Assembly (NCBI GenBank): GCA_022393335.1
Contig: JAJEKB010021317.1
Span: 857,740-921,739, forward strand
DNA length: 64,000 nt
Source: Macrotrachela quadricornifera
Lineage: Eukaryota > Rotifera > Eurotatoria > Philodinida > Philodinidae
Reading direction: 5' to 3'
Each line of letters starts with the position of its first letter. The stretch's first letter is position 1. The position numbers were made by a program, and so were the translations under genes. The notes under the pieces are model-generated. The model saw nothing but the letters and a program-made list of their open reading frames with translations, was not told the DNA's origin and did not search any database. This document shows, one piece after another, positions 10,650-23,407 of the stretch.

Positions 10650-13389
10650 CTATATAATTATCTCTAGTTGAGAATTATTTTTCAGTGTATCCTTGACGTA
10701 TCGTTTTCCATCAATACTAATTCTATTGAGTCTGAGATCCAATGTGGTGAGTGTCTATGCGAATTAATGAATGAGTAGTAATATAAAAAGATGAGGTAAT
10801 AATATTACTCTGTTTTCTTGAAGAGCATTGGCTAGATATTGTGCTCCTTTTTTATCTATTTGATTATGGTAGAGATTCAGTGTGATGAGTGTCTATGTGA
10901 AATAATGATTGAGTGAGTGATTAGATAAGAAAATAAGAGAAGAATACTACTTTATTTTCTTGAAGAGTATTGGCAAGATATTGTGCTCCTTGTGAACCAA
11001 TTTGATTATTATCGAGGTTTAATATGATGAGTGCCTGTATTAAATAATGAGTAAGTGATAGGATAAAAAAGTGAGACAAGAATGTTACTTTATTTTCTAG
11101 CAAAGCATTAGCCAGATATTGTGCGCCGTAATCATCGATTTTATTTCCTTCGAGAGATAATGTGGTGAGTGTCTATGTGAAACAATAAGTGAGCTATAGG
11201 ATAAGAAAGTAAGGGAAAAATATCACTCTGTTCTGTTTCAGAGCATTAGCAATATATCGTGCTACTTTTGGACCGATTCGATTCCACCCGAGACTCAGTG
11301 CAATAAGTGTCTGTGTGAAATAATGTGCGACTGATTGGATAAAAGAATATAGAAAGATTAATACATTATTTTCTTGTAAAGCATTGGCAAGATGTTGTGC
11401 TCCGTATGAATGGATCTGATTGTAGCAGAGGTTGAGTGTGGTGAGTGTCTGTAAGAAATAATGAGTGAGTGATGAAATTAGAAAATGACAGAAGAATGTT
11501 ACTTTGTTTTCTTTTAGCACATTGGCAAGATGTCGTGCTCCATGATCACCGATTGGATTATATCCGAAATTCAGTGTAGTGACTGTCTATGTGTCATATG
11601 AGTGCGTGATGGAATAAGAAAATCAAAGAAGGATGTTACTTTGTTTTCTTTTAGAGCATTAGCAAGTTGCTGTGCTCCATATGAACGGATTTGATTGTAG
11701 TAGAGGTCGAGTGTGATGAGCGTCTGGAAGAATTAATGAGTGAGTGATGGAATTAGAAAATAACACAAGAATGTCACTTTGTTTTCTTGTAAAGCATTAG
11801 CCAGATATTGCACTCCTTGATCACCGATTTGATTGTCCGTTAAGTCCAATGTAGAGAGTACCTATATAAAATAATGTGTAAATTATAAGATAAGAGAATA
11901 AAGAAAGAATATAACTTTGGTTTCTTTGAGAGCCCGTACAAGGTGTTGGGCTTTTTCCGTACCAATTTTCCACGATCGAAGATTCAATGTTGTGAGTGTC
12001 TATGTGAAATAAAAAAAAAGCTTAAAATTCACTTTTAGTTAAAGTAAAATAAAACAGTTATATTCGTATAAGAGATGATGACTTTTTCAATAGTTTCTCG
12101 TAATTGTGTATTCGTTTGTAATTATGTCTCATAAAAAAACGTAAAGTTTTTTAAATTATTCTAAATTTTGTGGTATAAAATCCCTATTCTTGCTTTGTTT
12201 CGTGTAGAACGATATGTCATTTGAATATTTGATAATGATAAACCGTCTTGATTTACACTACTCATCAAAAGTACTTTATCCCTCCGATCTTAGCTATTAC
12301 AAGTGCTGTTGCTCTGAAAATTTGACTGTATATAGATCTCGATTAATGTAGGTCAGCAACGAAATCCATGCCTCCATATCCTGAGTTAAACGACAGTTAT
12401 GATGCATGGAGTTCATTTCCATTGTAAACGTCATAACTCCAGAACAACAAAGCGTAATGAGCTGCAGGACGCGTCGTTTTGTAGCCTTGTATATTGGCTA
12501 TTTATCGTAGAAATGTCATCAAAACTCATTGAGTTATTATGAGGCTAGATGCATTTTACTATAAGGATGGGTATGCTCCGAAACCGTCAAACCTCATTGT
12601 GTGATCCATTATTCAGTGTAGGTTCGACAGATCGACTCGAAACTTACAGGAAAGATAGCCCTCAGAGGCCCTTACTACTCTCGAAATTTTCAGACTTCAA
12701 TCACGTACTGGAGAGAAATGACGCTATGCTCAAGTTCGAGATATTGTTATAGGTCTAGGTGCTCGAATAGTCGAGCAATTGACCTCATCTTTTGAGCACA
12801 TAACAAGCATCGAAGGAGGTACAATTCTGCCAAAAATTGTTAGAATATTCACTAAATATCATAGAAAACAAGACATCAACGTTAATAATCAATTTTGTCC
12901 TCATTCTGACGAACTTTCATTTTTTTTTGTTTAACCGTATCGAAAAAACGTTTTAGAAAAGAATTGAAGCACAGGTTTGTCTGGTGAACCACACTAATCA
13001 AGATTTCTATACAGTCAATTTTTCAGAGCAACAGCATTTGTAAAGAGTGAGATTCGAAGGGAGAAGGATACTTTTGACGAGTAATGTATATAAAATACAT
13101 TATATATACTCTGTTCTATATCGTAGTTTAAGATTCGCAAAAGAAAATATTCCAAAGATATGATATTTAAATGATAGTGAAGACTATTTTAAAGATGATA
13201 AAAATTCAGTGATTATGATAAAGAAAAAAATTATGCCTGATATGGATAATAAATGTCCACAATTGCATTTATACGTGTTGAAACATTACGCATTGATAAT
13301 AGAATCGTTAGTTCGTCCAAATTATCCAAAATTCGATGTATAATTTCTATAGGTAATGCAAGAAAGCATGAGACATTTTTGTCGGACAT
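10650..13389 (-). CDS. F-box/leucine-rich-repeat protein A
   Basis: Exon 1 (13237-13389) is 51 codons with an F-box-like core (LALPIEIIHRILDNLD). Nine exons of exactly 84 bp follow (11916-11999, 11778-11861, 11640-11723, 11503-11586, 11365-11448, 11227-11310, 11089-11172, 10951-11034, 10809-10892), then a last exon 10650-10754 with a TAG stop. All junctions are phase 0 and the total is 337 aa. Each 84 bp exon is one 28-residue ribonuclease-inhibitor-type LRR of the form TLTTLNL.YNQIG..GAQYLANALQEN. F-box/LRR proteins usually choose substrates for SCF ubiquitin ligases; the substrate is unknown. Odd points: the first donor reads CAG|GCATAA (GC rather than GT), and intron 1 carries a transposable element. 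If the GC donor is not used, the gene may be inactive. The LRR exons have no stops. Confidence 0.8.
12261..13081. mobile_element. TA-flanked MITE in intron 1 of F-box/LRR gene A
   Basis: The left end CTCATCAAAAGTA and the right end TACTTTTGACGAG are inverted copies with TA on both sides (12259-12260, 13082-13083). The inverted arms run for about 90 bp and include CAGAGCAACAGCA. The interior has no coding capacity. It is a Tc1/mariner-type non-autonomous element sitting between the F-box exon and the first LRR exon. Confidence 0.8.
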
Positions 13390-14356
13390 TTATATAATTT
13401 TTTTATAATGTGTTGTGTTTAAATTTATCATGGTTATATAAAATGAGTGATTGTTTTTATGCTTTTCGCTTCAGTGAGTTTATATCGATCTTCTAACATT
13501 AATTTCTTATAGTTGTGCAATCACTTGTTTGGGTAAAGAAATGTAAATGAATGATGTTAATGATAAAATGTAAAAGTATGAGAAGAAAAATTATAATTTA
13601 CCTTTTTATTGGCCTCATTTTATTTTCCTCATATAATGTAATGTATGTTAATGAGACTCGATAGCTAATTTGTCTCATAAAATCCTTTTATATTCACGTT
13701 TTCTTAATTAGAAATAAAGTTAATTTTTTGATAAAAAATAAAATATATCTATCTTAAAAGAATACTGATTGAAACAATTTTGTTTTTTTCCTGCAGATAA
13801 TTTCTATTATTATTATTATCTAAAATGTGTCAATTGATACTTTAAGTAAATATACGAAATAAATAATAACTGGTTCCCATTCCTTTTCTTCTTTTGAGAA
13901 TAATAATCGAAAATGTCGATCAATCTAGATCAATCAATATATTTATCAAGTTCTTCTAACTGGTTTAACACTAACTATGCATTTTTGCTTTAATATTTAT
14001 TGGATAATTTGTAATGTAGTTTGTTGTTTAGATTAGTCATAATAAAATGAAGAGCAACTACTGATGTATATCAATGTTGTAATTGTAATTCTGCCTTTTG
14101 AATTTCAGAAAGAATATTTTTTTGAAAGTGTAAAATACTAAGACTCTCATTCTTGTTAAAGAAAGAATATAAAAGTCATTGAACATCTGTAGATGTTTGT
14201 TGATTTAAAAAAATAATATTACTGGCTCATAATTTTCAAGTAAACGATCAATAGATCGAAGTAAACTCAACCATCTTACGCTTACACGTTTTAAGAAAAC
14301 CTTAAGAAAAACAAAACTAAAGCTTTATAAACAGTTCGTTTGATTTTTTTAATATA
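13390..14356. other. Intergenic between F-box/LRR genes
   Basis: Upstream flank of F-box/LRR gene A. AT-rich; a promoter is expected but none can be pinpointed. No other gene seen. Confidence 0.5.
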
Positions 14357-14858
14357 CAGTGAGCGTCAATTGATTTTCTTCCTTCGTATTTTCCACCTTT
14401 CTTCATTATTTTCTATCCTGTTTCTAAAACCAAACTCATAGAAAGAAAGCGCATTATTCGACTGCATCTTTTGGTATAGAACAGTCATGGATCAAAAGAA
14501 AATATAGGATTTTTTGTCACTACATAGTTGTGCATAACATTCGCTAGAAAAAATAGCCCTAGGATATGAAATAGGATACCTGTTGACTTTTATACAAAAT
14601 GAATAGGTATCGTATTTTGATGTTCTACGACTATTTTTCTAGCGAATGTTATGCACAACTATGGAGCGAAAAAAAATACTATGTTTTCTTTTGATCCATT
14701 TTTTTCGTTTCGATTTTTATTTGATCCATGATTGTTCTATACAAAAAGATGTAATCGAATCTATGCTTTCTTTCTATGAGTTTGATTTTAGCAATAGGAT
14801 AGAAAATAATGAAGAAAGGTGAAAAATACGAAGGGAGAAAATCAATTGACGCACACTG
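14357..14858. mobile_element. Foldback element, about 500 bp, palindromic
   Basis: Ends CAGTGAGCGTCAATTGAT and ATCAATTGACGCACACTG. The arms pair along almost the whole element, including GTTGTGCATAACATTCGCTAG on one arm and its complement on the other, around a loop near 14570-14620. The left flank is TA; the right flank is not, so the exact target duplication is unclear. A truncated relative lies at 476-660. Confidence 0.8.
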
Positions 14859-15617
14859 GTTTACTGAGATCTACAAGATGCAAAAAGTCTCTACTCAAAA
14901 GCGCTTCAATATTTGAGAATGTTCCCTAGCCAGCTCTAAACTAAAGAAATGTTTTAGGCATCTAGTTTTCAAAAATAAAACCAGTTCGAGAACTGTGAAG
15001 TATCATAGGTCTAATTATAAGTGACATAATAATCATGTGAGAAAAAAATTTATTATTTTTCTTATTTTCATCCTTAAAATAAAAATTCCAAGAAGGAAGA
15101 AAAGAAAAATGATGTATTTTTCTTACAAGAGAGTGAAATAACTCTTTGAAAAGAGCAGAATTCTGCGATTCTTGTTAATATTCTTTTCGTTTCTCTTTCT
15201 AATATTGAAAATAATTTGCAAGAATTTTGAAAAAAGAATCAGTGAAGTGTTTCACGTCATGATAGAAATAGTCTCTTATGTTGTCAAACAATAATTGAAA
15301 ATGCAAAAACTGAATCATTCATCTTGAGAGTGAGAGTGAGAGTGCCTATCTGTTACTCATATCCTCATTGTCATTAACTCCCAACCCATCTGGTAACTCT
15401 TTTGAATAGAATATTTCGATAATTAAGATGAGTCTGAGAATTGAGTATGTGGATGAAAGGGTGACAGCTTCAATCGAAAGTACAAGTGCTTCTTATCAGA
15501 TTTATATCGTCCAAAAAGCGTTCAAATAAAATTTTTTTATTTATTATAATTGGAATATAAACACAACCGAAAACATTAAAATATCCATCTCGGATGTCAT
15601 TATGGAAACATTCTTCA
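14859..15617. other. Intergenic, downstream of F-box/LRR gene B
   Basis: AT-rich, with a short GAGAGT microsatellite near 15335-15352. No gene recognised. Confidence 0.5.
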
Positions 15618-18600
15618 CTACGTATTATAAATCACTGGAACTCCTATTTGATTTCGTTTCAATGAAGAATCGATGTCCTGTCGAATATGGTTTGGAATTC
15701 TATCTCTGTCGAGTAGAAGTTTTGTCATTTTCTATGTTCAGAATAAAAGATAATATTAGAAAATAAATGAATCAAATTTACTGAATTGATGTGCAATGTG
15801 TTAGCTAAATATTGTGCTCCGCGAGTTTGGATTCGATTTCGCCAGAGATTAATTGTAATGAGTGTCTACATACGGAATTGTCAAAAAAATTTATGAGACA
15901 AAAAATAAGATAATGAAGCTTGAGGGTGTGGATGAGAGTGATGATGAGTCAATATCACCCTCACCCATCCTCAAGAGTGTAACTGTATGAAGAATTCATT
16001 AGATAAAATGATAATTGAATAAATATTACTTTATTTTTCTCCAATGCATATGCAAGATGCTGTGCTCCTTGATCTTTGATCTCATTGTCGCAGATGCTAA
16101 GCGTGGTGAGTGTCTGTATATCGGATTATATATAATATATGAAACAGACAAATAATAAGAGAATATAGATCACCGTATTACACTTTAATGCACAACTCAA
16201 ATATTGTGCTCCTTTATCTCGGATATAATTGGCTCCAAGTCCAAGTTGAGTGACTGTCTGTCAACAAAATTATACATAAATATACGACATACACATATAT
16301 AATAAGAGAAAATCAAATTACCTTGTTAATTTTTAATGCATCACTCAAATATTGTATGCCTTCGTCGCCGATTCGGTTTCCATAAAGTCCAATTGTTGCA
16401 AGTGTCTGTACACGGAAATGTAGATAAGTAGGTGAGAAAAATTGAAAAATGAACAGTTCCATTCGGATATTTATGCATTAAAAATATGAAAAGATTAAAT
16501 CTGAAATTTAATTAAACGATTGATTCTAATTTAATCGAAAATTTCTTTTCGGCATTATTAGAAAGAATTGTGAAGAGTTGCGACTATCGAGGAAGTCTAT
16601 TCAGGTGTCCAACTCTGATTCATACATCATTCAACAGTATAGTGAGCTGATCAAAAGTTAAAAGTATTATCGGCTATCAAGTCTTTCCTGAGGAGTTATA
16701 GTCATTTTACTATTATAGAAGTTTAGCTTATAGCATGGTATCTAACAAAAGTTCAAATGGAGCTATTTTGGCCTGATATCTTGCCCACATATGGACTTGT
16801 TTGTAACTAGAATATCCTGAAAAATTCAGGTCAAAAGAATGTTTTCTTTATAAGATATCGAGTTTTCAAAAAAAAAACATGACGCCTCCTCAATCTTTTC
16901 GTAGAATATAAGTGATTTTGAAAATTTAATATCTCATAAAGGAAACATTCTTTTGACCTGAATTTTTCAGGATATTCTAGTTACAAGTAGGTCTATCTGT
17001 GAACAAGATTTCAGGTGAAAATATCTTCATATGAACTTTTGGTAGGTACCATACCATAAGCTAAACTTCTAGTAAAATGACTATAACTCCTCAGGAAAGA
17101 CTTGGTAGCCGATAATACTTTTAACTTTTGACCAGCTCACTACACTATTGAATGATGTATGAATCGGTGCTGGACACCTGGATAGTGTTCCTCGTAAGCG
17201 GGCAAATCTATTTGTATAACTGTCTCTTCATCCAATAATGAAAATTACCGTATTACTCTTCAATAGATCTGCCAAATATTTCACTCCTTTAGAACCGATT
17301 TCATTGCATGCGAGATCAAGTGTAATGAGTACCTATGTGCAGATTTATAGATAAACATATGCGATACATGAGTGAAAATCTCAAACTACTGTGTTGTTCT
17401 TGAATACATTAGTCAAATATTTTGTTCCGTTATTTCTGAGCTCATTGTGTCCGAGCTCAAGTGTGATGAGTGTCTGTATGCAAAAGTTTAGATGAATATA
17501 TGCGACAAATAATAGGAACAAGAAGAAGAGAATATTACCCTATTGTTTTTTAATGCATCAGCCAGATATCGTGCTCCTTCTTCTTTAATTCTATTGTGTA
17601 CGAGGTTAAGTAAGGTCAACGTCTGTATAGAAGATTACATATGAATATATAATGGTAAGTAAATGAAGTTTACCGTATTATTTATTAATCCATCAGCTAA
17701 ATATTTTACTCCTTCATCTTCTATTTCATTTTGACGAAGATTAAGTTCCGTGAGTGTCTGCATAGAAAATCGTTGGTGAACATGTGATTCTGATAATAAG
17801 AGAATGATGATTACTATATTCTTCTTTAGTGCATCAGCCAGATATCGTACTCCATCATTTCCAATTTGATTGTACCAAAGATTAAGTTTGATAAGTGTCT
17901 GTGCAAAATTATAAAACATATATACGAGAGAGATGAAAAGAAAATGAAAACTACCGTATTATTCTTCAATGCCTCAGCAAGATATTGTACTCCTTCAGCA
18001 CCGGTGTTATTGTTTAAGAGATTGAGTGTAGTAAGTGCCTAAGTGCAGAATAGGAAATGAATATATGAGAGGCATGATAAGAGGATGAGATCTACCGTAT
18101 TACTTTTCAATACATAAGCTAGATGTTGTGTTTCTTCAGTTCCTATTTCTTTATTGTCGAGATCCAGTGTAGTGAATGTCTGAATAAAAAATTATAAATC
18201 ATTTAAGAGTGGAAGCGCGACATGGAAGAAAGCTCTAATGATTCTATTATCGATATTATGCATAACTTTAGCTACTTTACTCTACTGGAAAGAGGATATA
18301 AAGAGAGCGAGTTAAGTGTGCTCGTTCGTATGCCCGTTCATTCTTAGACCGTATATTTATTATAGTTTTCTACTTGTTATAATTTTCCATAACACTTGTA
18401 CTCCCAACCAGGGTCTAAAAAGATCCTGTTTTTAGAAAATAAGAAAATAAAGCGAAACTATTCTTTTTTTACTACTTAGATTAGAGTAGTGAATAGTATC
18501 GTTAACAAACACCATCAATATCATTTTTTCCTGGACCTAGACACGTGAATAATATTGTTTAAACCGGCATTCTTATTGAAAAATGAAAAAACTACTGCAT

Positions 18601-21171
18601 GGATAATACATACTAGTTGCTGCGTCGAAAATAGGCTTGGGATTACGAGTGTTAAGAATGGAGATATGATCGTTAATAAATAGCAATGGTTTAACTATTC
18701 TCATTGATACTCGAGAAAAAAATCAAATAATACTATTTCGGAATCAGTAGCCTTATTTATAAGATTTTGAAAAAGATATCGCGTTTTCATCTCGTTTTTC
18801 ATGATTTACTCGAATAAAATTACTCGTGTTTTTGTGGTTTTTATATTTTAACCTTATTTTTATAATTATTATGTTAATCATATAATACAGTATAAGAAAT
18901 CTTAAGTTAAAAATATCCCAGGAGATTCAGTCCGATCTTTAGATCCGATCGTCTTCTGTCCGATTTTATCGGAATTCGACATGGTTTTTGTCGGATTTCC
19001 ATCAGCCGGATTTCGCCAAAATGTAACGGGAACAAAATGAAATTCGGTCGGATCTGGTCAGATTTCATCCTGTTTCCAACGCATTCCAACGAAATCTGGG
19101 TCGGAATTCGACAAAAACCATACCGGATTCTGTAGAAATTATACAGATCCGACCACTCATGAATCCTCTGGAAGCTCTTGCGTCGAAAAACAAATCGGAT
19201 TCGATCAATTCTTATCAAATCCAATTATCGGATTTTATCGCGATCTCTTGAGATTGGTCGAATCTTTCCAGCAAAGGAAACAGAACCATTCAGAATTTTA
19301 CATTAGCTTCGGTCTGTTTTCATTGGAATCCAATACGTATAGAAATACTAATATACATATACTGCAATGGAATAATCTCACACTAGAGCATGCGCTAGCT
19401 CAAACAGAAAGAACAAAAGAATTCATTTGAACAGGTTGCTGGAAGAACGTAAGAAACAAGTATATAGCGTTCATTAAACCGAAAATTAACCATAAAAAGC
19501 ATTACAAACATCACTTTTTAATCAGAGAAAGAATTTGCATCAAATCCACATCAGAAAATATATATGTTCAATAGAACAGCTCAAGAAGAAAGATGTGTCT
19601 ACATGTATACTGCCTAAGCAATCAAAAAATTTATACACCCCTCAAAATGAAAATTATTCGTAAAAAATATCACAAGAATTATCTCTTGATCACTTATTCC
19701 AAATCATCTGAAATTCATTCATGAGCATGGACTATTTAGAAAAAAAAAGATGAAAGTGGTAATCATAGACTGAGTTCAACAGCAAACTCACTGAAAATGA
19801 ACTCTAACTTTCAAAAGATGCTGAAGATGGCCATGCAAGTATCAAAAGAGATTATTGACAATGAATAATCAAAAAGGGGAGCAACAGACCATAAAAACAA
19901 AACATTCACATGGCACCTACTTGAATTTTTTTCGAATGACAATGTCGATAGTTGGCACCACTATATATACCCTCATGACGGCCGGCTGGCCGCCAAGTCA
20001 TCATGCGTGGACGGATGCTCACATTTACGTGGGCAAATGTTCAAGATTTTTCACTCGTAATGGTCGAATGCAGGTGCTTAGCAACGATAAAATAGTATAA
20101 ATGGACCTCGTCTATTCTGACATATTCCGACAGACTCTTATCTTTGCGATTTATAAAATTTTGCTGTGAACCCAAGTGTCATTTAACCTGGCGAATTCTA
20201 ATAATTGCCGATGACCAGAAAGACTTAGACTAGGTTGGATAAAAGCAGATTCTATGTTCGGATCTGACTGGTTTCGACTATATGAACTTGGCCGGAATCT
20301 AGTGGATCCAGTCGACAAATGTCACTGGAAATTCGTGTACGTTACCGGAACATGTCGGAATGAAAACACCAGCGTCCGATCATCATGTAACATCGGATTT
20401 CCAATCCCGTGAGTTAGCTATGGGATGCATTCGATAATTGCTATCATCGTTAATACAAATATTGCCATGCTATTCATTCAACTCGATTTTTTTTCAATAA
20501 ATCATAATGGGAGGAGTTTCGAATCCAACCATCAAATATTATTACTTCTACAGAATGCTAGTCAATTCGCTAAATTGTGCACATAGTTTTCTAATTATTT
20601 CTGATATTCATCAGTAACTGATTCCTGTCGAATCTATGCTCTCTGGCATGAAAAAGACCGACCTATGGGAGCTTCTATATTCTTCTATTATCCGGCAAGT
20701 TCCGGTGCCAATGATTGAATGATTTTATCATAGATTCGGTGTTGTTTGAAACCACCAATTCCGACCATTTCCTGACATTAGATTATCCCGAATCACAACG
20801 GAAGCGAACAGATCCTAAGAGTAGATCTGAACGGTCCCGAATGTGTGAATTTGGTCGGAGCCAGACGAATTCGATCAGGGAATATCAAAGAAAAAAAAAA
20901 CGAATTTCGTCGGAATCCGACAAAAAGTATCCGACCGAATCCGGTTATTCGTGTAACAACGGGTTTGAGACCCGTCTGACAAGATCCTACCGAACCACTT
21001 CACTCTAGGTATGCTTACCTGATAGCGATGATATGTATCAATAATTTGATCAAATCGTTGACAAACGTTTCGCATTGAACATATTATAGTCAACTCACTT
21101 TGTTGATCAAGGATTCGATAGAAAATTTCAATTGGCAATGTAAGAAAAGAAGTAGTGTTTGGTTTCGACAT
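15618..21171 (-). CDS. F-box/leucine-rich-repeat protein B
   Basis: Paralogue of gene A on the same strand. Exon 1 (21019-21171, 51 codons, donor CAG|GTAAGC) holds an F-box-like core (FLTLPIEIFYRILDQQ). Eleven 84 bp LRR exons follow: 18096-18179, 17955-18038, 17815-17898, 17674-17757, 17539-17622, 17390-17473, 17249-17332, 16322-16405, 16174-16257, 16030-16113 and 15782-15865. The last exon, 15618-15731, ends in TAG. All junctions are phase 0; total 396 aa. Units follow TLTELNLRQNEIEDEGVKYL and similar. An in-frame ATG nine codons upstream (21196-21198) could also serve. Intron 1 is 2.8 kb and repeat-filled, and intron 8 (16406-17248) contains a foldback element, yet no exon is broken. The likely role is substrate recognition in an SCF-type ubiquitin ligase; the target is unknown. 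Confidence 0.82.
15919..15974. repeat. Short hairpin in an intron of gene B
   Basis: CTTGAGGGTGTGGATGAGAG is followed after a short loop by the near complement TCACCCTCACCCATCCTCAAG, forming a stem-loop inside the 15866-16029 intron. Confidence 0.55.
16584..17198. mobile_element. Foldback element in intron 8 of F-box/LRR gene B
   Basis: The arms carrying CAGGTGTCC / GGACACCTG, GATTCATACATCATTCAA and ACCTGAATTTTTCAGGATAT are inverted copies over nearly the full length, with a loop around 16870-16910. The right end reads GTTCCTCGTAAG, close to the terminal motif of the 29685-32209 transposon, so it may be a non-autonomous relative. It lies between two LRR exons and disrupts neither. Confidence 0.8.
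18907..20995. repeat. TCCG/CGGA-rich repetitive block in intron 1 of gene B
   Basis: Two stretches, about 18920-19245 and 20215-20990, are dense in TCCGA, CGGATTT and GGAATTCGAC words in both orientations, for example GTCGGAATTCGACAAAAACC. They flank a less repetitive centre containing GGCCGGCTGGCCGCC near 19980. This is unlike the surrounding AT-rich intron and probably an inserted, decayed mobile element, but I could not define its ends. Confidence 0.5.
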
Positions 21172-22491
21172 TCTAAAATAAAATACCGAAGACGTCATTT
21201 TTCGATGTCAAATTTATAAAAGTTGATTATTCTTGAATTTTTTTCTTGATAGTCTTATCATTTATTTTAGGAATAAACAACAAAAAGCATCAGAACTTGG
21301 ATGAAGAATAAAGAAAAAATTTACTTTTCAAACAAATCTACGAAGATATGGACGCAATATCTCTGTTCTACATTTGTATTCCCACCTTCAAAATTATACT
21401 TCACGAAAAAAAAGATCATAACACTAGGTACTCTTCGGTTTTGACCTCACACCCTCAGTGACGATGCAGGTGAAGGGTGAAAATCGGAAAGTACCTTTAT
21501 CTATGGTTGTTTGCATGAAAGTAAGTTTTATTGTTCTTCATTAATATGATAAGAATTGTCGGATCTGTAATTTGTATGTTGCTTTTTGTTTTTATCCCTA
21601 TGAAGTATAAAGATTAAATGGTTATGGAGATAAACTGTCAGTGAAATTTGAAGAAAACAGTTACAAAATAGTTGACAAGATTGGATTTTGAAGAAATTGT
21701 AGAATTTGAATTTTTTTTTCTTTTTTTATTATAATTAGAATTTTCGATCTTATACGATCATTTTTAATGTACCACGACCTTTTATACTAGATGTTACAAA
21801 ACACAAAATGAGAATAAAATTAACTAAACAACATAAACGTGAAAAATTATGATTGTAACAACATTAACGTTTAACATCATAATCATTCACATCATTATCT
21901 GGTATTTTCACATATTTGAATAGTGTTAATCAAATCTAATACCAATATACCTAGAATTAATTACTCAAGACAAATAAGCACTACTTTTGTATAATAATAT
22001 ATGAAAATTGATGAATATTGAGATTTTATAATAAATTTAAATTCTCAGTCTACTTATTGGATCTTCTACTACAACTTTATTGGCATAGAATGAACTAATT
22101 AAATACTAAGAAGAGTAGTTTTTAAAAAAAAATGTAAAATGATTTATCATTTTCGTTGAATTCAAAAATGAGATTGTTATCTGAATAAATAGAATTGTTT
22201 TTCAAGAACTATCTCATTTCTAATTCTTAAACTGTAGATTAGCCAATAACTCCTTTTCCTCCTGATGTTCTATATTATGATTGTGATTGTCATAATGATC
22301 GATTCTTTTCCGTATGTAAAACTTGATTTTTTTCAACTTAACAAGAATAGATAACAATATGCAAATTTACTTTCGACTCATATCTTATCAATTCGTTGTT
22401 TGCTTTCAGCATGCTAGAAAGATAATTTTTTTTGTATCTTTTCTTTCTATTTGATCATCTCTTTTTTGCTTCTTATACAAAGATATAAATA
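21172..22491. other. Intergenic, upstream of F-box/LRR gene B
   Basis: No gene recognised. A small imperfect hairpin with AGGTACT...AGTACCT ends lies at about 21426-21497 and may be a tiny relic element. Confidence 0.5.
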
Positions 22492-23407
22492 TTAGGCGCT
22501 AGCACATTTCGTCACATTCACTTCGTCGCAATAAAAATAAAACAAATCAGCTCGCTCTATTTATTCGAGGGAGAGAAAGAAAGTAAATTAATTGAATTAT
22601 AAGATTTACATTCGTATGTTATTTAATTTATGGCATAGATGTTTCAATTATTAGCAGAGTTCGCCCATCATAATACGAGTTTTTGAAAAAATGTGAATTA
22701 TAAATTTACAATTCATTTCTCTGAATTAAAATTGATACAAACTTTAACTATAAAAATAGTTCTAAAAAGAACAGTTAAAACTAAAGAATGTCAAAATCCT
22801 ATCACATTTAGTAATATAGTATTTTGTTTCATTAAATTTGTAAGAACCTTATAAAACAGCATTTCAAATTCAGACTCATCACACCTAAACACCATAATAT
22901 TCAACGAATGTTACAGCGTTATTTTACCAACATTTGGATCTTTGAAAAGTTTTTTAGTATCAGAAACCTGAGGCCCATTTTAATATTTCCAGCATCATGT
23001 TGTCAATTAATTACCTTTGTGAAACACAAAAAGTTATCACCAAAACTATTCCGTATATTATACAGATAAAGAGACAACTAATGATTTTTTTTATTCCTAT
23101 CCAAAGTTTTGTATGAGGCTCGACTCTTGAAGAAGGGGTGTTGAAGCTCTGTCACTAGGAGAAGCAGCATTTCGGCAAGGGATTTTTGAATTTCTCTCTA
23201 ATAAATTATTGCTTTCTTTAAACGATGCATTCCACAAACTATGTAGATGCAACTATTTCATAACAGTGTATATTTAGGTGATTATGGAATTACATACGAA
23301 TGTAAATCTTATAATTCAATTAATTTATATTTTCTCTCTCTCCTTCAAATAAATAGAGTGAGATGATTTGCTGTATTTTCATTGCGACGAAATGTGTTGC
23401 GACTAAT
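22492..23407. mobile_element. Foldback/MITE with ~140 bp inverted arms
   Basis: The left arm (about 22492-22640) and right arm (about 23265-23407) are inverted copies sharing ACATTTCGTC, CTCTATTTATT, TTAATTGAATTATAAG and ATTTACATTCGTATGT. The interior of about 600 bp has no coding signal. The outer ends are approximate and no target duplication is clear. Confidence 0.75.

Noticed and set aside
10921..11520. LRR ORFs read as two short separate proteins through introns
   Set aside because: The apparent reads run through 50-60 bp introns with GT-AG borders; the exact 84-bp phase-0 exon pattern is a better explanation.
19855..20100. 81-aa plus-strand ORF in the TCCG-rich intron
   Set aside because: No family features; lies in repetitive intron sequence.
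20875..21198. 107-aa minus-strand ORF taken as a stand-alone gene
   Set aside because: Only its first part is coding (the F-box exon); the rest reads past a good GTAAGC donor into repetitive intron DNA.
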